Shown one piece after another: positions 1-10,112 of a DNA stretch of 64,000 bases. The notes beneath the pieces are model-generated. The model was not told where the DNA came from. It worked only from the letters and a program-made list of their open reading frames with translations, and ran no database searches. The translations under genes and the position numbers were made by a program. This DNA comes from Naumovozyma dairenensis CBS 421 (Eukaryota; Ascomycota; Saccharomycetes; Saccharomycetales; Saccharomycetaceae): positions 744,001 to 808,000 of the forward strand of contig NC_016486.1 in NCBI RefSeq assembly GCF_000227115.2, read 5' to 3'. How positions within the stretch are numbered: the stretch's first letter is position 1; each line of letters begins with the position of its first letter.

Positions 1-1
1 G

Positions 2-814
2 ATATTGGACCCTGTTAAACAGTCATCAATCAGTCACATCGTTCAAAACTCCTCTGCTGCTATCGATGTTGGGAAGAAAGTCCCAGATGAAATTGAGGAT
101 AGGAGTGGAACGAAAAGGGATGACTTTGTTAAGAATGCTGCTTGGCCCCTTGTATTTGGTACAGCTTATTCGTGCTTAATGGAACAAGGTCAAGTTTGGG
201 ATAAGGACTCAAGAATCTTAGTGTTAGGTGCTTCCACTGCTGTTAGTAACTGTTTGGTTCAAATTGCTAAGAATCAATTACATGTCGGAACCGTTGTCGG
301 AATTTGCAGTTCCAAATCATTGACGTACAACAAAGAAATCGGGTTCGATTATACAGTTGCGTATGATCAAGGTGATGGATTCATCGCTAACCTTAGAGAA
401 TTGATGAAAACTCCAGAATTTGTCGGTAAAAAGTTTGATTTGATTTGTGATTCTGTCGGGACAAGTGAGTTTTTCCCCGTTATTCAAGAGTTCTTAAAGC
501 CAAGAAATGAAAATTCGTATTATGTTACTGTCAGTGGTAATGAGAAATATGATTATAAAAACCCAACTCTTGGGAATTTTGTCACTATTTCTGGTCCTGT
601 GAGAAGGTTCAATCCATGGAGAACATTCAATTATAAGGGTATAATAGTTTCCCCAAACCAAGCATATATGGACCTTGGGAACCGTATGATAACTCTGGGT
701 AGATTTGCCCCTAGAATTGACTCCGTGTATAAATTCGAAGAATTTCAGGAAGCTATCGACAGACTTCGTTCGAATAGAGCAAAGGGTAAAGTCGTTATCA
801 CTATCAAGGAATAA
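2..814 (+). CDS. YIM1: Yim1-like oxidoreductase (MDR superfamily), 5' end cut by window
   Basis: The reading frame is open to the left edge, so about the first 95 residues of a protein usually near 365 aa lie outside the window; no true start codon is visible. The visible part carries the nucleotide-binding fold of medium-chain dehydrogenase/reductases (LVLGASTAVS near residue 73 of the visible part) and the family C-terminus NRAKGKVVI. It resembles S. cerevisiae Yim1 (YMR152W), a protein of poorly defined biochemistry linked to the DNA damage response and found in lipid particles and mitochondria. No zinc-binding cysteine cluster is visible, as in Yim1. The next gene is an ASM4/NUP53 nucleoporin, as at the YMR152-YMR153 locus, which supports the assignment over the related AST1/AST2. 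Confidence 0.85.
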   Translation: MLDPVKQSSISHIVQNSSAAIDVGKKVPDEIEDRSGTKRDDFVKNAAWPLVFGTAYSCLMEQGQVWDKDSRILVLGASTAVSNCLVQIAKNQLHVGTVVGICSSKSLTYNKEIGFDYTVAYDQGDGFIANLRELMKTPEFVGKKFDLICDSVGTSEFFPVIQEFLKPRNENSYYVTVSGNEKYDYKNPTLGNFVTISGPVRRFNPWRTFNYKGIIVSPNQAYMDLGNRMITLGRFAPRIDSVYKFEEFQEAIDRLRSNRAKGKVVITIKE

Positions 815-1558
815 TGGGTCGTTTGTTTTATATACTTCTTATATTTTCTACACACTTATTTTATGGTATTTTAACATGTAAGTAATATAACTTTGTACAC
901 ATGGTAGATATATTTATACATCTAAATATATGTGTATATGCTTATAACGTCGTGACAAACAGATATTTCTTGAGATACCAACTCAGGGCAACCAGGCATT
1001 CTTGAAAGGACTTTTATTATACGCAGATATTAAGTTGGTTTACCCATCAAGAGAAACTTACGGTTTGTAAATCACGAAGAAGAACCTATCGCTCATTAGA
1101 TAACTCTCGTTGTACATAACTACGCATCCACTTTCTGAGATTGCCAGTCGACTGTCTGAAAGAAGAGCTAACATTTATACACAAAATTGGAGTACACCAA
1201 TCTTAAACATTAAACAAAAGGATACATGGAGAAATTCTTTATAATCTATGCCTGGGGTACTCTAGTTAATTTACTTGTGCTAATCTATTTAAGAAGTATC
1301 ACTCTGAGCATCCATACTTTAAATTTTGCACGTGACCTCAAACCTTCCCAAACAAAAAATTTTAAAACAAGAGAAGTTGATAATGAAAACGTATGGATAT
1401 AGCAAACAAGTATCATGAACAAACCATTTCAACAGTTGAAATCTCAATAGAATTTGTAGTCTGTCGTAGAGATTGATACAATTTGACCCAGACTTCTTAT
1501 TAAAGGACACCTTTCTCTTATCTGTTCCAGCCACTACACCTATAACCATTACTCTATA
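815..1558. other. Intergenic region upstream of ASM4/NUP53
   Basis: This 744-base stretch between two plus-strand genes is AT-rich and has no convincing coding sequence. It holds the YIM1 3' end and the nucleoporin promoter. The only recognisable site is a CACGTGAC E-box about 225 bases before the nucleoporin ATG. Confidence 0.6.
1329..1336 (+). promoter_or_regulatory. E-box CACGTGAC (Cbf1/Pho4-type site)
   Basis: The palindromic core CACGTG followed by AC lies about 225 bases upstream of the nucleoporin start, a normal distance for a yeast upstream activating site. Cbf1 and Pho4 both bind this core. Which factor acts here cannot be told from sequence alone. Confidence 0.4.
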
Positions 1559-3346
1559 ATGTTTGGGACACAATATACGTCATCGAGTGGAACTCAATCA
1601 CAACCTTCCACAAATGTTAGTACAAATAGGTTCGCAAACGTCTCAATATTATCTCATGATCCAGTGACAAATAGGCAACTACCCTATCAGTATCAAAGTC
1701 AACAGCTGCAGCAGGGGCAAGGACAACAACTTCCACAGCAGGGGCAACAACAACAAACACTACAGCAACAGCAACAGGCTCAACACTCGTCATATACATC
1801 AAATTTTGCGCAGAACTCTAATACTCCGACTTGGTATAATAATCCAAAGAAAAGAGTCATCCCACAAAATATTGTCAAAAGGTCTACTAGAGGAACATCT
1901 TCGTCTTCTCCGCTGAGAAGTGAATCTTCTGATAACTCCATTAGAAGTAAGCGTTCAATCAATTTCGCAAATAGCAATACAATAAATAAAAGCACAAACG
2001 TTTCTAACTATAATTCAGGTTTTAATACCATTTCATTTGGCTCGAAAAAAGGTGCCTCAACTCATAATACCAATGATCAAGATTTAAGTTTGCTTTTATC
2101 TGATTCAAATGAAGCCCCTCCAATGGTTTCGATCCATGACTGGAAAGAAGATGAATATGGATCATTACCAATTTTACCATCACAATCTGCTTCCGGACAA
2201 ATATTTTCATCTGACGCTGCTGAGAACATACCAAATACTTCAATGATCGGAAGTAATAACAATACATCTATTTTCCCAGTATCTACACCTCTATCAGTTA
2301 ATAACTCACGAATGTTTACAAACGCTTTCGATAAAGAAAATGCATTATCGACTGCTAATACGAACATCTTCGCTTCATCATCTGCCGCAGCTGGTGATGT
2401 GAAAGCTGAATCTAACGGATTAGAAACTAGTAGAAGACAAGATATTGCTCGAAATGATATTGCAGCAATCATAGTTTTTGGTTATCCAGAATCAATATCA
2501 AATTCAATTATTACTCATTTTGCACATTTTGGTACCATTTTGGAAGATTTTGACGTACTAAGGTCCATATCAGGTATTAACTTATCAACATTGAGAAATC
2601 GTTCTAAAGATTCAAAATACGTTAAGAAATATCCAATTTTCACTGGTGATGGATGGGTTAAGTTAACTTACGAAAACTCTTCATCTGCATCGCGTGCTTT
2701 ACAAGAAAATGGAACTGTATTCTCAGGTTCATTAATTGGTTGTATACCTTACACAAAAGCTGCTGTTGAACAATTAGCTTCTTGTAAGATTAGTAATGTC
2801 GATGACATTGGAGAAAACAATATTATTTCAGATTCTAACATTATAAATAAGGAAACAAACTTAACTAGTAACAACAATTACGCAGTGAATGTAGATAATA
2901 TTAATAATACAAGTTTCCTTGCAACAACACCTTTAGTATCATCATTCCAACCATCCACTCCATTCAAACAATCGTTCGACAAAAGTACTGTAGAACCTTC
3001 AGTGGAAGGTGTCGATAAAGAAAATTTTCATACTAATAAACCAAACATCATACCTTTAACCAACCAATCTTCTCCCTTAAGACCAACAGCACAGAACGCT
3101 TCTCAAAATCCTCATCGCTTAAACATCAAAGATGGGAAATCCTTATTTTTGCATAATACGGACACAAATAGAACAACGTTTTTCCAAAGATTGGAATCAA
3201 ATATGCGTGAAGATGAAAGTAAACTCTCTCAAATGAACTATCAAAATAATCCTAATAAGAAGAATAATAATAATGATAATAAGGGAATTAAACAATCAAT
3301 AACACATAGCTTTAATAATTGGTTGTTTGGTTGGAATGATCTATAA
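1559..3346 (+). CDS. ASM4: Nuclear pore complex nucleoporin, Asm4/Nup59-Nup53 family
   Basis: This 595-aa protein has a Gln-rich N-terminal third (residues about 40-80), an Asn/Ser-rich linker, an Nup53-type RRM at about residues 300-400 (IIVFGYPESIS, then HFAHFG and GDGWVKLTY) and the conserved amphipathic C-terminus NNWLFGWNDL. That tail inserts into the pore membrane in this family, and the RRM dimerises rather than binding RNA. The family links Nup170 and Nic96 to the membrane. S. cerevisiae has two ohnologues, NUP53 (YMR153W) and ASM4 (YDL088C). The position between YIM1 and RIM13 is that of NUP53, but the MFG start, Gln tract and the stretches around IVFGYPESIS and GCIPYTKAAVEQLA look closer to ASM4. 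The family is certain; the choice of orthologue is an inference. Confidence 0.85.
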   Translation: MFGTQYTSSSGTQSQPSTNVSTNRFANVSILSHDPVTNRQLPYQYQSQQLQQGQGQQLPQQGQQQQTLQQQQQAQHSSYTSNFAQNSNTPTWYNNPKKRVIPQNIVKRSTRGTSSSSPLRSESSDNSIRSKRSINFANSNTINKSTNVSNYNSGFNTISFGSKKGASTHNTNDQDLSLLLSDSNEAPPMVSIHDWKEDEYGSLPILPSQSASGQIFSSDAAENIPNTSMIGSNNNTSIFPVSTPLSVNNSRMFTNAFDKENALSTANTNIFASSSAAAGDVKAESNGLETSRRQDIARNDIAAIIVFGYPESISNSIITHFAHFGTILEDFDVLRSISGINLSTLRNRSKDSKYVKKYPIFTGDGWVKLTYENSSSASRALQENGTVFSGSLIGCIPYTKAAVEQLASCKISNVDDIGENNIISDSNIINKETNLTSNNNYAVNVDNINNTSFLATTPLVSSFQPSTPFKQSFDKSTVEPSVEGVDKENFHTNKPNIIPLTNQSSPLRPTAQNASQNPHRLNIKDGKSLFLHNTDTNRTTFFQRLESNMREDESKLSQMNYQNNPNKKNNNNDNKGIKQSITHSFNNWLFGWNDL

Positions 3347-3431
3347 TTATAATGAAAGAATCTTTGGTGATAAAAAAGACGATTAATAAACTAATATTAT
3401 CTATTAGCTTATGTTAAATTTTCGCATGAAT

Positions 3432-3453
3432 AATTATATATATATATATATAA
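3432..3453. repeat. (TA)n simple repeat
   Basis: A run of alternating T and A sits in the 282-base space between the convergent nucleoporin and RIM13 genes. Such tracts commonly form part of yeast polyadenylation efficiency elements, and it could serve both 3' ends. Confidence 0.6.
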
Positions 3454-3628
3454 TTTCATTTAGACTACAGCTGCGTGCGTGACCGAACCTTCCGAAAAAG
3501 TGAGTAGATGGTATTGCTTACTTCAGATATTCCCTTTGTATAATGTAACTACTTCTCCAAGTCGTTGGCGATGTTTAAAGCTATTCCAGACTCAAATAAG
3601 CTGATATCATGTATAAATCATTTATTTT

Positions 3629-6019
3629 TTACTTGACACTTACTCTTACCTTTCTTCTGCTTCCAATTAAAACTGTGACATAGGTACGCCCATTTACAGT
3701 TTTCGCATTTCTTAAACGAACCGTTATAAATGAATTCCCTGGTATTTGGACATTCTCGAAAACAATACCACCATCGAAGATACCCGCATGATCCTTAGCA
3801 ATGGCATCAACTCCGTCTACATATGGAACAGAGTATAAAATTGCATCCGTTTCTTGTTCTATAATATCAATAATGAAACTTGAACGATTATAAACTTTAG
3901 CACCATCTTGTCCATGGTTAATGATAACTCGGAGAAAACATTCATTTGTAAGCTCTGATGTATTTAAAATCTCTAAATAACTATTTGTTTCCATTAGCTC
4001 TGATTGCATTTGATAAGGTAAGTTACCATAGTCAGGATATACTCGTTTTAATTGGAAAGCAGGTGCTTGTTCTGTCGATAATATTTGAGACTGCAGTAAT
4101 ATTAATAACTTTTCGAAGTCAGCATCTGAATTGGTAGTCGAAACGGCCAGTAGGTACTTTTCATTAGACTGCAGCTGGAAATTCGATTTAAAACATTTTG
4201 AAGGAAAAATGTTAGGATTTGTAAAGGTATTTACTGGGTTGCGGAATGCCTTATCATATAAATGATATACTTGAAATATTGGATAGATATTTCTATTCTG
4301 GATTTTTTCCGTTATCACGCCAATATTAACCAAATACTCTTTTTCTCCTCCTTCAAATTCAGGATTTATTGATATTTCAAACTTAGCAGCTCTAGAGAAC
4401 TTGTTACCCATCATATCTCGAATGCTATCTACACTATTTGAAAGATCAAATTCAAACTTATTAATCAGATTGGGTGGATTCGTCTCCAGGATACTACAAC
4501 CAATTTCCTTCTTTATTTGGATACTTTCCGAATTCGAATAAATATGAATAGTAAAAGCGTTAGAATCTGTAGAATGACAATAAAACCTTTTCATTTCATT
4601 CGAGTTTAACTGAACTTTAAGTAATTGTAACCCAATATCCGATGCACCTTGTGACGCTCTTGATCGTATACTATTGGAGGATAATTCTAAGTTAAAATCC
4701 ACACTAGAAATTTCTTCAAGAAACGCATATCGTTTTTCAGATGATTCTGATAGGTGACTTTCTAAGAGGATCCAAACATTTTCCAATTCTGAGGTCGCAG
4801 AACTAGAACAGTTTGTAAGGTTAAAAATCGGTTTGCTCCATATCAAATCAAACTTATTGAACTTTTCAGTGTTATAATAGCAGTTCAATTTTTTTTCGAA
4901 TTTAAAAAGTTTTGAGTGGTTCCATGAGACGTATAGTTGTTTGAAAGAATTCGTAAATTCCGTCGAGTTGACTGCGTATGTGTTGGATGCATCTAAGGGA
5001 TCGCGTACTGTAAGTGTTCCGCCGGATTCATCTATATTCATTATAGGATAATCATGATTTGGTACAAATCGTGAGTTAACGTCGTTTTTATCAACATTCA
5101 TAGCAGAGGAGCTTGAATTCATCTCAAATGGGGCGTCAACTAATATATCGGTACCTAAGGCAGTTAAAGCTAACCCTGTTCTAGAATATTTTATACATTT
5201 GAGAAAATTTGATGGTTCTGTCGACATAATCTCGGGCAGAAATCCGGTGATCCTGAAGGTGTCTATGGCGAAATTGGATCCTGTTGTAACATATGAACCA
5301 AAAAAAGTAGTTAAGTACGCTAATTCGACTACCTTATATATTATATTGGGGCTCTTCATGGATAGTTGCGAGTGACTTTTTTCTATTATATGTTCGGTTC
5401 CCCCAGAGAGAAGCAAAGCTCTCTTTTTATTAGAAGTAGGAATATACGAAGTGTCGACAGTAACTAATCTGGTAGCCGATCCATTAAAGCAAAAATTCAA
5501 CTGGTAAATATTAGAAGAGAGGTACCTTACAGCGAGGATATTCTTGAAATGACTATTATCTAAAGCTATCAAAGTGGCTACTGTGGAACAATCTGTAATG
5601 TCCTCACATTGTTCGATGGCATGGTCGCTCTCTGTCGTGATACTATCTGTGCTCCTATCACATAATGGTGTTTTTAATGGATATTTCTCAAGATATAAGC
5701 TATCCTCCTTTTTTAATTCGATATAACTTTTGTGATTGGAGTTCCAAAAAATTGGCGCAGCCTCATCGATTGATATTGGGGGATAGAAGTGATCTTTAAA
5801 AGACGAAGTCATCCACATGACCTTTTCAGCAGCATTATTTTGCTGTCTATTTTTGAGGATTTTATTCAATTGTAAGGAGAATTTGATGACAGTTGCATCA
5901 TCTTTATAAGTACTAAGAACTTTCCTATTCAACTCCGACAAAGCATTAGGAATATCGGTAAACTGATCTCCGATATAATGTGCCTTCAAAAGATGTTTGT
6001 AACTTTCCCAATATTCCAT
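3629..6019 (-). CDS. RIM13: Rim13, calpain-like cysteine protease of the pH-response pathway
   Basis: This 796-aa protein (S. cerevisiae Rim13 is about 727 aa) carries the calpain-like catalytic core. The probable nucleophile is Cys144 in TDCSTVATLIAL. It is followed at about residues 225-265 by the helix-loop block KVVELAYLTTFFGSY...GSN and ITGFLPE that carries the second half of a calpain active site. Beta-rich C-terminal domains follow. In yeast, Rim13 is recruited to the endosome by Rim20 and ESCRT-III (Snf7) and cleaves the transcription factor Rim101 in response to alkaline pH. The canonical Asn-Pro-Trp motif of animal calpains is not obvious, as expected for this divergent branch. It is convergent with the nucleoporin gene, as at YMR153-YMR154. 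Confidence 0.9.
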   Translation of the reverse strand: MEYWESYKHLLKAHYIGDQFTDIPNALSELNRKVLSTYKDDATVIKFSLQLNKILKNRQQNNAAEKVMWMTSSFKDHFYPPISIDEAAPIFWNSNHKSYIELKKEDSLYLEKYPLKTPLCDRSTDSITTESDHAIEQCEDITDCSTVATLIALDNSHFKNILAVRYLSSNIYQLNFCFNGSATRLVTVDTSYIPTSNKKRALLLSGGTEHIIEKSHSQLSMKSPNIIYKVVELAYLTTFFGSYVTTGSNFAIDTFRITGFLPEIMSTEPSNFLKCIKYSRTGLALTALGTDILVDAPFEMNSSSSAMNVDKNDVNSRFVPNHDYPIMNIDESGGTLTVRDPLDASNTYAVNSTEFTNSFKQLYVSWNHSKLFKFEKKLNCYYNTEKFNKFDLIWSKPIFNLTNCSSSATSELENVWILLESHLSESSEKRYAFLEEISSVDFNLELSSNSIRSRASQGASDIGLQLLKVQLNSNEMKRFYCHSTDSNAFTIHIYSNSESIQIKKEIGCSILETNPPNLINKFEFDLSNSVDSIRDMMGNKFSRAAKFEISINPEFEGGEKEYLVNIGVITEKIQNRNIYPIFQVYHLYDKAFRNPVNTFTNPNIFPSKCFKSNFQLQSNEKYLLAVSTTNSDADFEKLLILLQSQILSTEQAPAFQLKRVYPDYGNLPYQMQSELMETNSYLEILNTSELTNECFLRVIINHGQDGAKVYNRSSFIIDIIEQETDAILYSVPYVDGVDAIAKDHAGIFDGGIVFENVQIPGNSFITVRLRNAKTVNGRTYVTVLIGSRRKVRVSVK

Positions 6020-6318
6020 TACCAGGCAGCATGAATATCTTTGCGGTGCCTGGTGAAACCATCTTTAAAATCGGTGCTATTACTCACAAGTACGACTGAT
6101 TTAAAAAACCTTTAAATTTTTAAAAGCTTCTATTACTCTAAATTATCAACATTCCGTACCTCACATAACACATTGGGTTAAATAGAGGGAAGCTCAGTCA
6201 GACGCGATTCAGTAAAAAATATTCTATAAATACAATGAGACGGAGTTGATATTATCTTAATTGTGTGTGTTAATTATTATATAAGGAATATATATATATA
6301 CATATGAAATAGAATTGT

Positions 6319-7155
6319 TTAGAAAATTTCTTCTGGTGTCTTAAAGTCGACTCCACAATTTTTGGCAAATTTCTTGTCTGAATCACTAAAATCATTAGAT
6401 CTTCCCGCTGCATCCCCACAGTAGTAGATCCAGACTAACTGACCTGTGCATTTAATTTCAGTGCTAATATTTCCTACTAACAATTTGAAGTCCTTTTCAA
6501 ACTCTTTAAACATACCAATATTAGGTTTCCTCATACTATCGAACAGTTCAGGCGTGAGAACTGTGGTTGTTGAAGTACTCTTGCTAATTGATTCGTTTCC
6601 TACATTTAAAGATTTGGTAACTTTGCCCTTAATAGTTGCTGATTTCAGCTTCCTACTTTTAAATAGAGAAGCAGGTTGTTTGGGTGCTGCATAAATCCAT
6701 ATATTATTAATCAGTTTCTTCTCGACATCTTGTTCACTGATGGCTTTAAGAAACAATTGGACCTTGTCAGTGAATTTTATACAACTTTTGGATGTGGGTG
6801 GTATCGCTACTATTCCACCTTGATTTGAAAATATGACTATTTGACCAAGAGGGTCATTTTTAACGATTTCAAATAATGTTTGTAATGTGCTTTTAGAATG
6901 GGAATTTTTGGAATATGTCATGAATTGCCAATCCGTCGAACTTCTTGCAAAACGAGAATTAGGACTCTTCGGTTTGATGACTGTGTGATCAAGATCAAAT
7001 CCATATATGTTTATCTTGAGCTCATTAGTATTACTTTCGTTAATGGTATCCGATTCTGTATTGTCTTTAGTTTGTGCTCCAACTTGAGTTGAGTTAATTG
7101 GTATTTTGGGAGTGAATTTTATAAGATATGGCAGTACAGTTAACTTATGAGACAT
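6319..7155 (-). CDS. TPP1: DNA 3'-phosphatase Tpp1 (PNKP-phosphatase family)
   Basis: This 278-aa HAD-superfamily phosphatase has the catalytic DLDHT motif at residues 54-58, with Asp54 and Asp56 as nucleophile and acid/base. It continues with the PNKP block KPKSPNSRFARSSTDWQFM, motif II in IFSNQGG, and the C-terminal CGDAAGR...DFSDSDKKFA block with the metal-binding Asp, ending KTPEEIF. Tpp1 removes 3'-phosphates from DNA ends so that polymerase or ligase can act in break repair. No kinase or FHA domain is present, as in other yeasts. The protein is longer than the 238-aa S. cerevisiae form because of an N-terminal extension and a Ser/Thr-rich insert near residues 175-200. YMR155W, which precedes TPP1 in S. 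cerevisiae, is not found here. Confidence 0.92.
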   Translation of the reverse strand: MSHKLTVLPYLIKFTPKIPINSTQVGAQTKDNTESDTINESNTNELKINIYGFDLDHTVIKPKSPNSRFARSSTDWQFMTYSKNSHSKSTLQTLFEIVKNDPLGQIVIFSNQGGIVAIPPTSKSCIKFTDKVQLFLKAISEQDVEKKLINNIWIYAAPKQPASLFKSRKLKSATIKGKVTKSLNVGNESISKSTSTTTVLTPELFDSMRKPNIGMFKEFEKDFKLLVGNISTEIKCTGQLVWIYYCGDAAGRSNDFSDSDKKFAKNCGVDFKTPEEIF

Positions 7156-7866
7156 CCTCGTTTGGACTTCTAATGGTTCTTAGGTTGTAGTTGTTATAAA
7201 TGTTGTTCAATTTGATTGGTAGGCGATATTTTTTAATCAACTTCCAGGTCCTGAAATATCGTGATTTGGATGAGACCTTGATGAACCGACTGTCACTTTA
7301 CACAGAAAAGGTCCACTCTGATTCGAACTGTAAGGGAAAAGTAGTAACAAATAATGCGTAATTAATAGACCATGGTAGGCAAGAAGGGAATTATTTCTTT
7401 GCTGTTGAAGCTTTGTTATCTTTTATCTAAACTTACCCATTTTTGTTTAGTTTTCATCTTAGGGTTTCTCGTAACCATTGCACCTTATTGAAAGCAATCG
7501 AAAAGATACATTTTCCTTTTGAAATATAAATAAAAAGTTTTAGAATATTAATCCAGGTTGTTTAGAATCCTGTGCTAATGTAGCATAAGAGCCACTGGGA
7601 TCTCTCTATTCTTCAACTAACTTGAGTATTTTATTAGCGTGATCTTGAGTGTCAATGTTGTTGTGTCGTTTATTGCTTACTTAACGGTTACTTAATAGTG
7701 TATATACCTGTAAATAATAGACACACATCAGACTTCTCACATATAATTAAAATAAATCCTAAAGATACGTATATATAGGTGATGTACCATTGTTTTTCAT
7801 TACTACTACTATTTACAGGGTCATTAATATTGAATATATTCCCTTATAGGATATGCTGGATCTGTT
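7156..7866. other. TPP1-AIM36 intergenic region with a possible repeat remnant
   Basis: This 711-base stretch lies between the TPP1 start and the AIM36 stop. It holds the TPP1 promoter and, at about 7598-7710, a segment similar to one at 34183-34298 (listed separately). Several short hydrophobic open frames occur but none has support as a gene. Confidence 0.55.
7598..7710. repeat. Dispersed repeat, copy A (possible solo-LTR remnant)
   Basis: This segment shares an almost exact stretch with 34262-34296: GCTTACTTAACGGTTACTTA, then ATA(g/a)TGTATATAC. Weaker similarity extends upstream, for example GATCT(t/g)GAGTGTCA and GTTGTTGT. Both copies are intergenic and noncoding. A degenerate retrotransposon LTR is the simplest reading, but no TG...CA termini or target-site duplication could be recognised. 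Confidence 0.45.
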
Positions 7867-8694
7867 TCAGATTTTTTCAACTTTATCTACACCTTCGTAA
7901 TATTTACAAATATCTGTATTTATCAGTTCTGAATCTTTTGGAATCAATATCTTTGAAACAACAGCTATCTCATTTTCAAATTTGATAGCATCTTTAATAT
8001 CTTTAGGGAAGTTTACAATAATAATCTTACTATGATTATTCCCCAATTTAAACCCATCATTCATATACCTCCCAATCAACATCACAAGCATTCCCAATGG
8101 TAGATGTTCAATGTAGGACTCATCTTTGAATTGATCATAAATCTCGTTCAACAGGGGCTCATATTGATCATTTGGATTCATCCTATAATATTCCGCAACA
8201 TCAAGGGGGTTCAAGATTATAACTGATCCCCCATATTGGTTTTTCAATTTTTCTACTTCTTTTGTATCGTTAGAGAGGAAAAATTGAATATCTAAATCAC
8301 CTTCATTGAACATTGTAGTTTTCCTTCTCAACCCACTCATCACATTATCAAATTCCTCATTAGAATATGTCTTCGGTTTATTCCTATCTAATGATCGAAC
8401 AGCTTCTACGAAAATTACTGTACCTATGATCCCCAATAAGAATATTTTCTTGAAACCTGGATATTCTTTATTTAGTTTCGGATCAATAGTGGATTCCTTA
8501 CTTTTAACACCACTGTTGCAATTACTATTAGTTCTGGTAACGTATCTTCTCGAAGATAGTCTTGATAATATGGGTGATATTTGCTTCAGACCAATACCTT
8601 TAGTATATGAAAGAGGTCTAACAATTTTTGATGATAATAAAATTGGCTGTATCCCAAGTTGGGGTCTCCCCAAAACATATCTTAATTCCAACAT
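7867..8694 (-). CDS. AIM36: Aim36-like mitochondrial membrane protein
   Basis: A 275-aa protein read from the first ATG (an upstream in-frame GTG was not used). The N-terminus is rich in Arg, Ser and Leu and lacks acidic residues for about the first 50 positions, as expected for a mitochondrial presequence. A single transmembrane segment follows (FLLGIIGTVIFVEAV, about residues 84-99). The soluble C-terminal part contains LKNQYGGSVIILNPLDVAEYYR, cut here to its key words. Position between TPP1 and MRPS8 matches YMR157C (AIM36/FMP39), whose loss affects mitochondrial genome maintenance. Its biochemical role is unknown. The length agrees with the 255-aa S. cerevisiae protein. Confidence 0.8.
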   Translation of the reverse strand: MLELRYVLGRPQLGIQPILLSSKIVRPLSYTKGIGLKQISPILSRLSSRRYVTRTNSNCNSGVKSKESTIDPKLNKEYPGFKKIFLLGIIGTVIFVEAVRSLDRNKPKTYSNEEFDNVMSGLRRKTTMFNEGDLDIQFFLSNDTKEVEKLKNQYGGSVIILNPLDVAEYYRMNPNDQYEPLLNEIYDQFKDESYIEHLPLGMLVMLIGRYMNDGFKLGNNHSKIIIVNFPKDIKDAIKFENEIAVVSKILIPKDSELINTDICKYYEGVDKVEKI

Positions 8695-8948
8695 TGTCAC
8701 TATTTAATTGATATAATAGTATGGGATGTTCTTATCCTGTAGTTTATTAACGTTTTGTCTCATGGTCCCTCTTGTTTGTATGTTTTCTTGTATATATAGA
8801 GGACACTTTTAGCATATCGGGATTTTTCATTACAATTACAAGAACAAGAACAAGAGTAAGAACAAGAAGGTTTTACAGTCATTTATTCTGGACACAAATA
8901 CACGAAATAAATTCTGGGAGCAGATAGATTAGCCGAGGATTATCAAAG

Positions 8949-9416
8949 ATGTCATTAAACAGATTAGCCAACACATGTGCCCACCTTCAAAACTGTTCAA
9001 GGGTGAGAACTACCTTGACCTCTATTCCATACACTCAACTACAACTCCAATTTGCATACACATTATACAAGCAAGGTTTCATTTCCTCGTTACAGAAGGG
9101 TAGTACCAATGGTCCTGACACCTCGTATGTGGAGGTCACTCCGGATAATATCTCATCCAGGAGGCTTTGGATCGGTTTGAAATATAGAGATAATAAACCT
9201 GTGTTGAGTTCTTGTCAATTGATATCAAAACCTAAATTGAGGATTACATTGCAAGTAAGGGAAATGAAACTTATTTGTTCAGGGAAATCAGTTAGACAAA
9301 TTAAACCTTTACAACCTGGTGAATTGATGCTGGTTCGTACACAGGGAACCGTTATGGACATTAATGAAGCTATTTCAAGAAATTTTGGTGGGGAAATTCT
9401 ATGCAGGATAAAATGA
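8949..9416 (+). CDS. MRPS8: Mitochondrial small-subunit ribosomal protein uS8m
   Basis: At 155 aa this is exactly the length of S. cerevisiae Mrps8 (YMR158W). It has the bacterial S8 fold order: an N-terminal helical half ([14 protein letters not shown]), then a C-terminal half ending [20 protein letters not shown], which matches the conserved S8 C-terminus. It binds the central domain of mitochondrial 15S rRNA. The leader contains a short purine repeat, AAGAAC repeated about three times at 8836-8870. It is divergent from AIM36 with about 250 bases between the starts. Confidence 0.92.
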   Translation: MSLNRLANTCAHLQNCSRVRTTLTSIPYTQLQLQFAYTLYKQGFISSLQKGSTNGPDTSYVEVTPDNISSRRLWIGLKYRDNKPVLSSCQLISKPKLRITLQVREMKLICSGKSVRQIKPLQPGELMLVRTQGTVMDINEAISRNFGGEILCRIK

Positions 9417-9701
9417 GACAAATGTCGTGAAGATAGAAATTATTTTTATGAATATGAGATCGAAAAAAATGAAAACTTGTATATATCTATATAGAAATCT
9501 TATAGTAAGAAAAATCAAATATCAAAAACAAATTTGAATAATCATAGTCAATTAAGACGTGCACTTATCAAGAAATGCATTTGGTAGAGCACCCATCAAA
9601 TGATCGTGCCCCTAAATATTAGGTAGTTACTAAATTTGAAGGTACCATCGAAGAATTTTGGCTATACCCTTCGTAACCATTCCTTTATTGCATTAACTGT
9701 G

Positions 9702-10112
9702 TCATGAATCCCTTTCAAAATGTGCATTCATGGTATCTACCTCATGTTGAACTTTAGCCAGCCATCGTTGAACTAACTTATTATGTTCTTTATTCAAGGA
9801 AGATAACTTTTCCTGCAGTATGTTATTTTCAATATTGACAGTTATCAATTCATCATTCAATTTTTCGTTATTTTTATCTTGGACATTAATAACTTCTTGC
9901 AATCGTTTCAATTCTACTTCCTTTTCCATTAATTCATCACGTAGTTTGGAAATTATCAAACGATTGTTTTCAGTAACATCTTTCCCTGCAGTTTGTACAT
10001 TATTTTGTTGTTGTTTCCAAAGAGCATCACCGTCAACCTCTTGAAACAATTCACTAAATCGGGACTCAATAACATCCCTTTCTTTCAATTTTTCCATAAA
10101 GAATTCATCCAT
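9702..10112 (-). CDS. ATG16: Autophagy protein Atg16
   Basis: A 136-aa protein, slightly shorter than the 150-aa S. cerevisiae Atg16. The N-terminal segment (residues about 1-40, with FMEKLKERD and FSELFQEVDGD) corresponds to the Atg5-binding helix. Residues about 45-125 form a long heptad-patterned coiled coil that mediates dimerisation. Atg12-Atg5-Atg16 acts as the E3 for lipidation of Atg8 at the phagophore. As in other budding yeasts there is no C-terminal WD40 domain. It is convergent with MRPS8 and divergent from YMR160W, the same arrangement as in S. cerevisiae. Confidence 0.9.
   Translation of the reverse strand: MDEFFMEKLKERDVIESRFSELFQEVDGDALWKQQQNNVQTAGKDVTENNRLIISKLRDELMEKEVELKRLQEVINVQDKNNEKLNDELITVNIENNILQEKLSSLNKEHNKLVQRWLAKVQHEVDTMNAHFERDS

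Noticed and set aside
1617..2472. Several minus-strand open frames within the nucleoporin gene
   Set aside because: They are antisense to low-complexity coding sequence and lack any family similarity.
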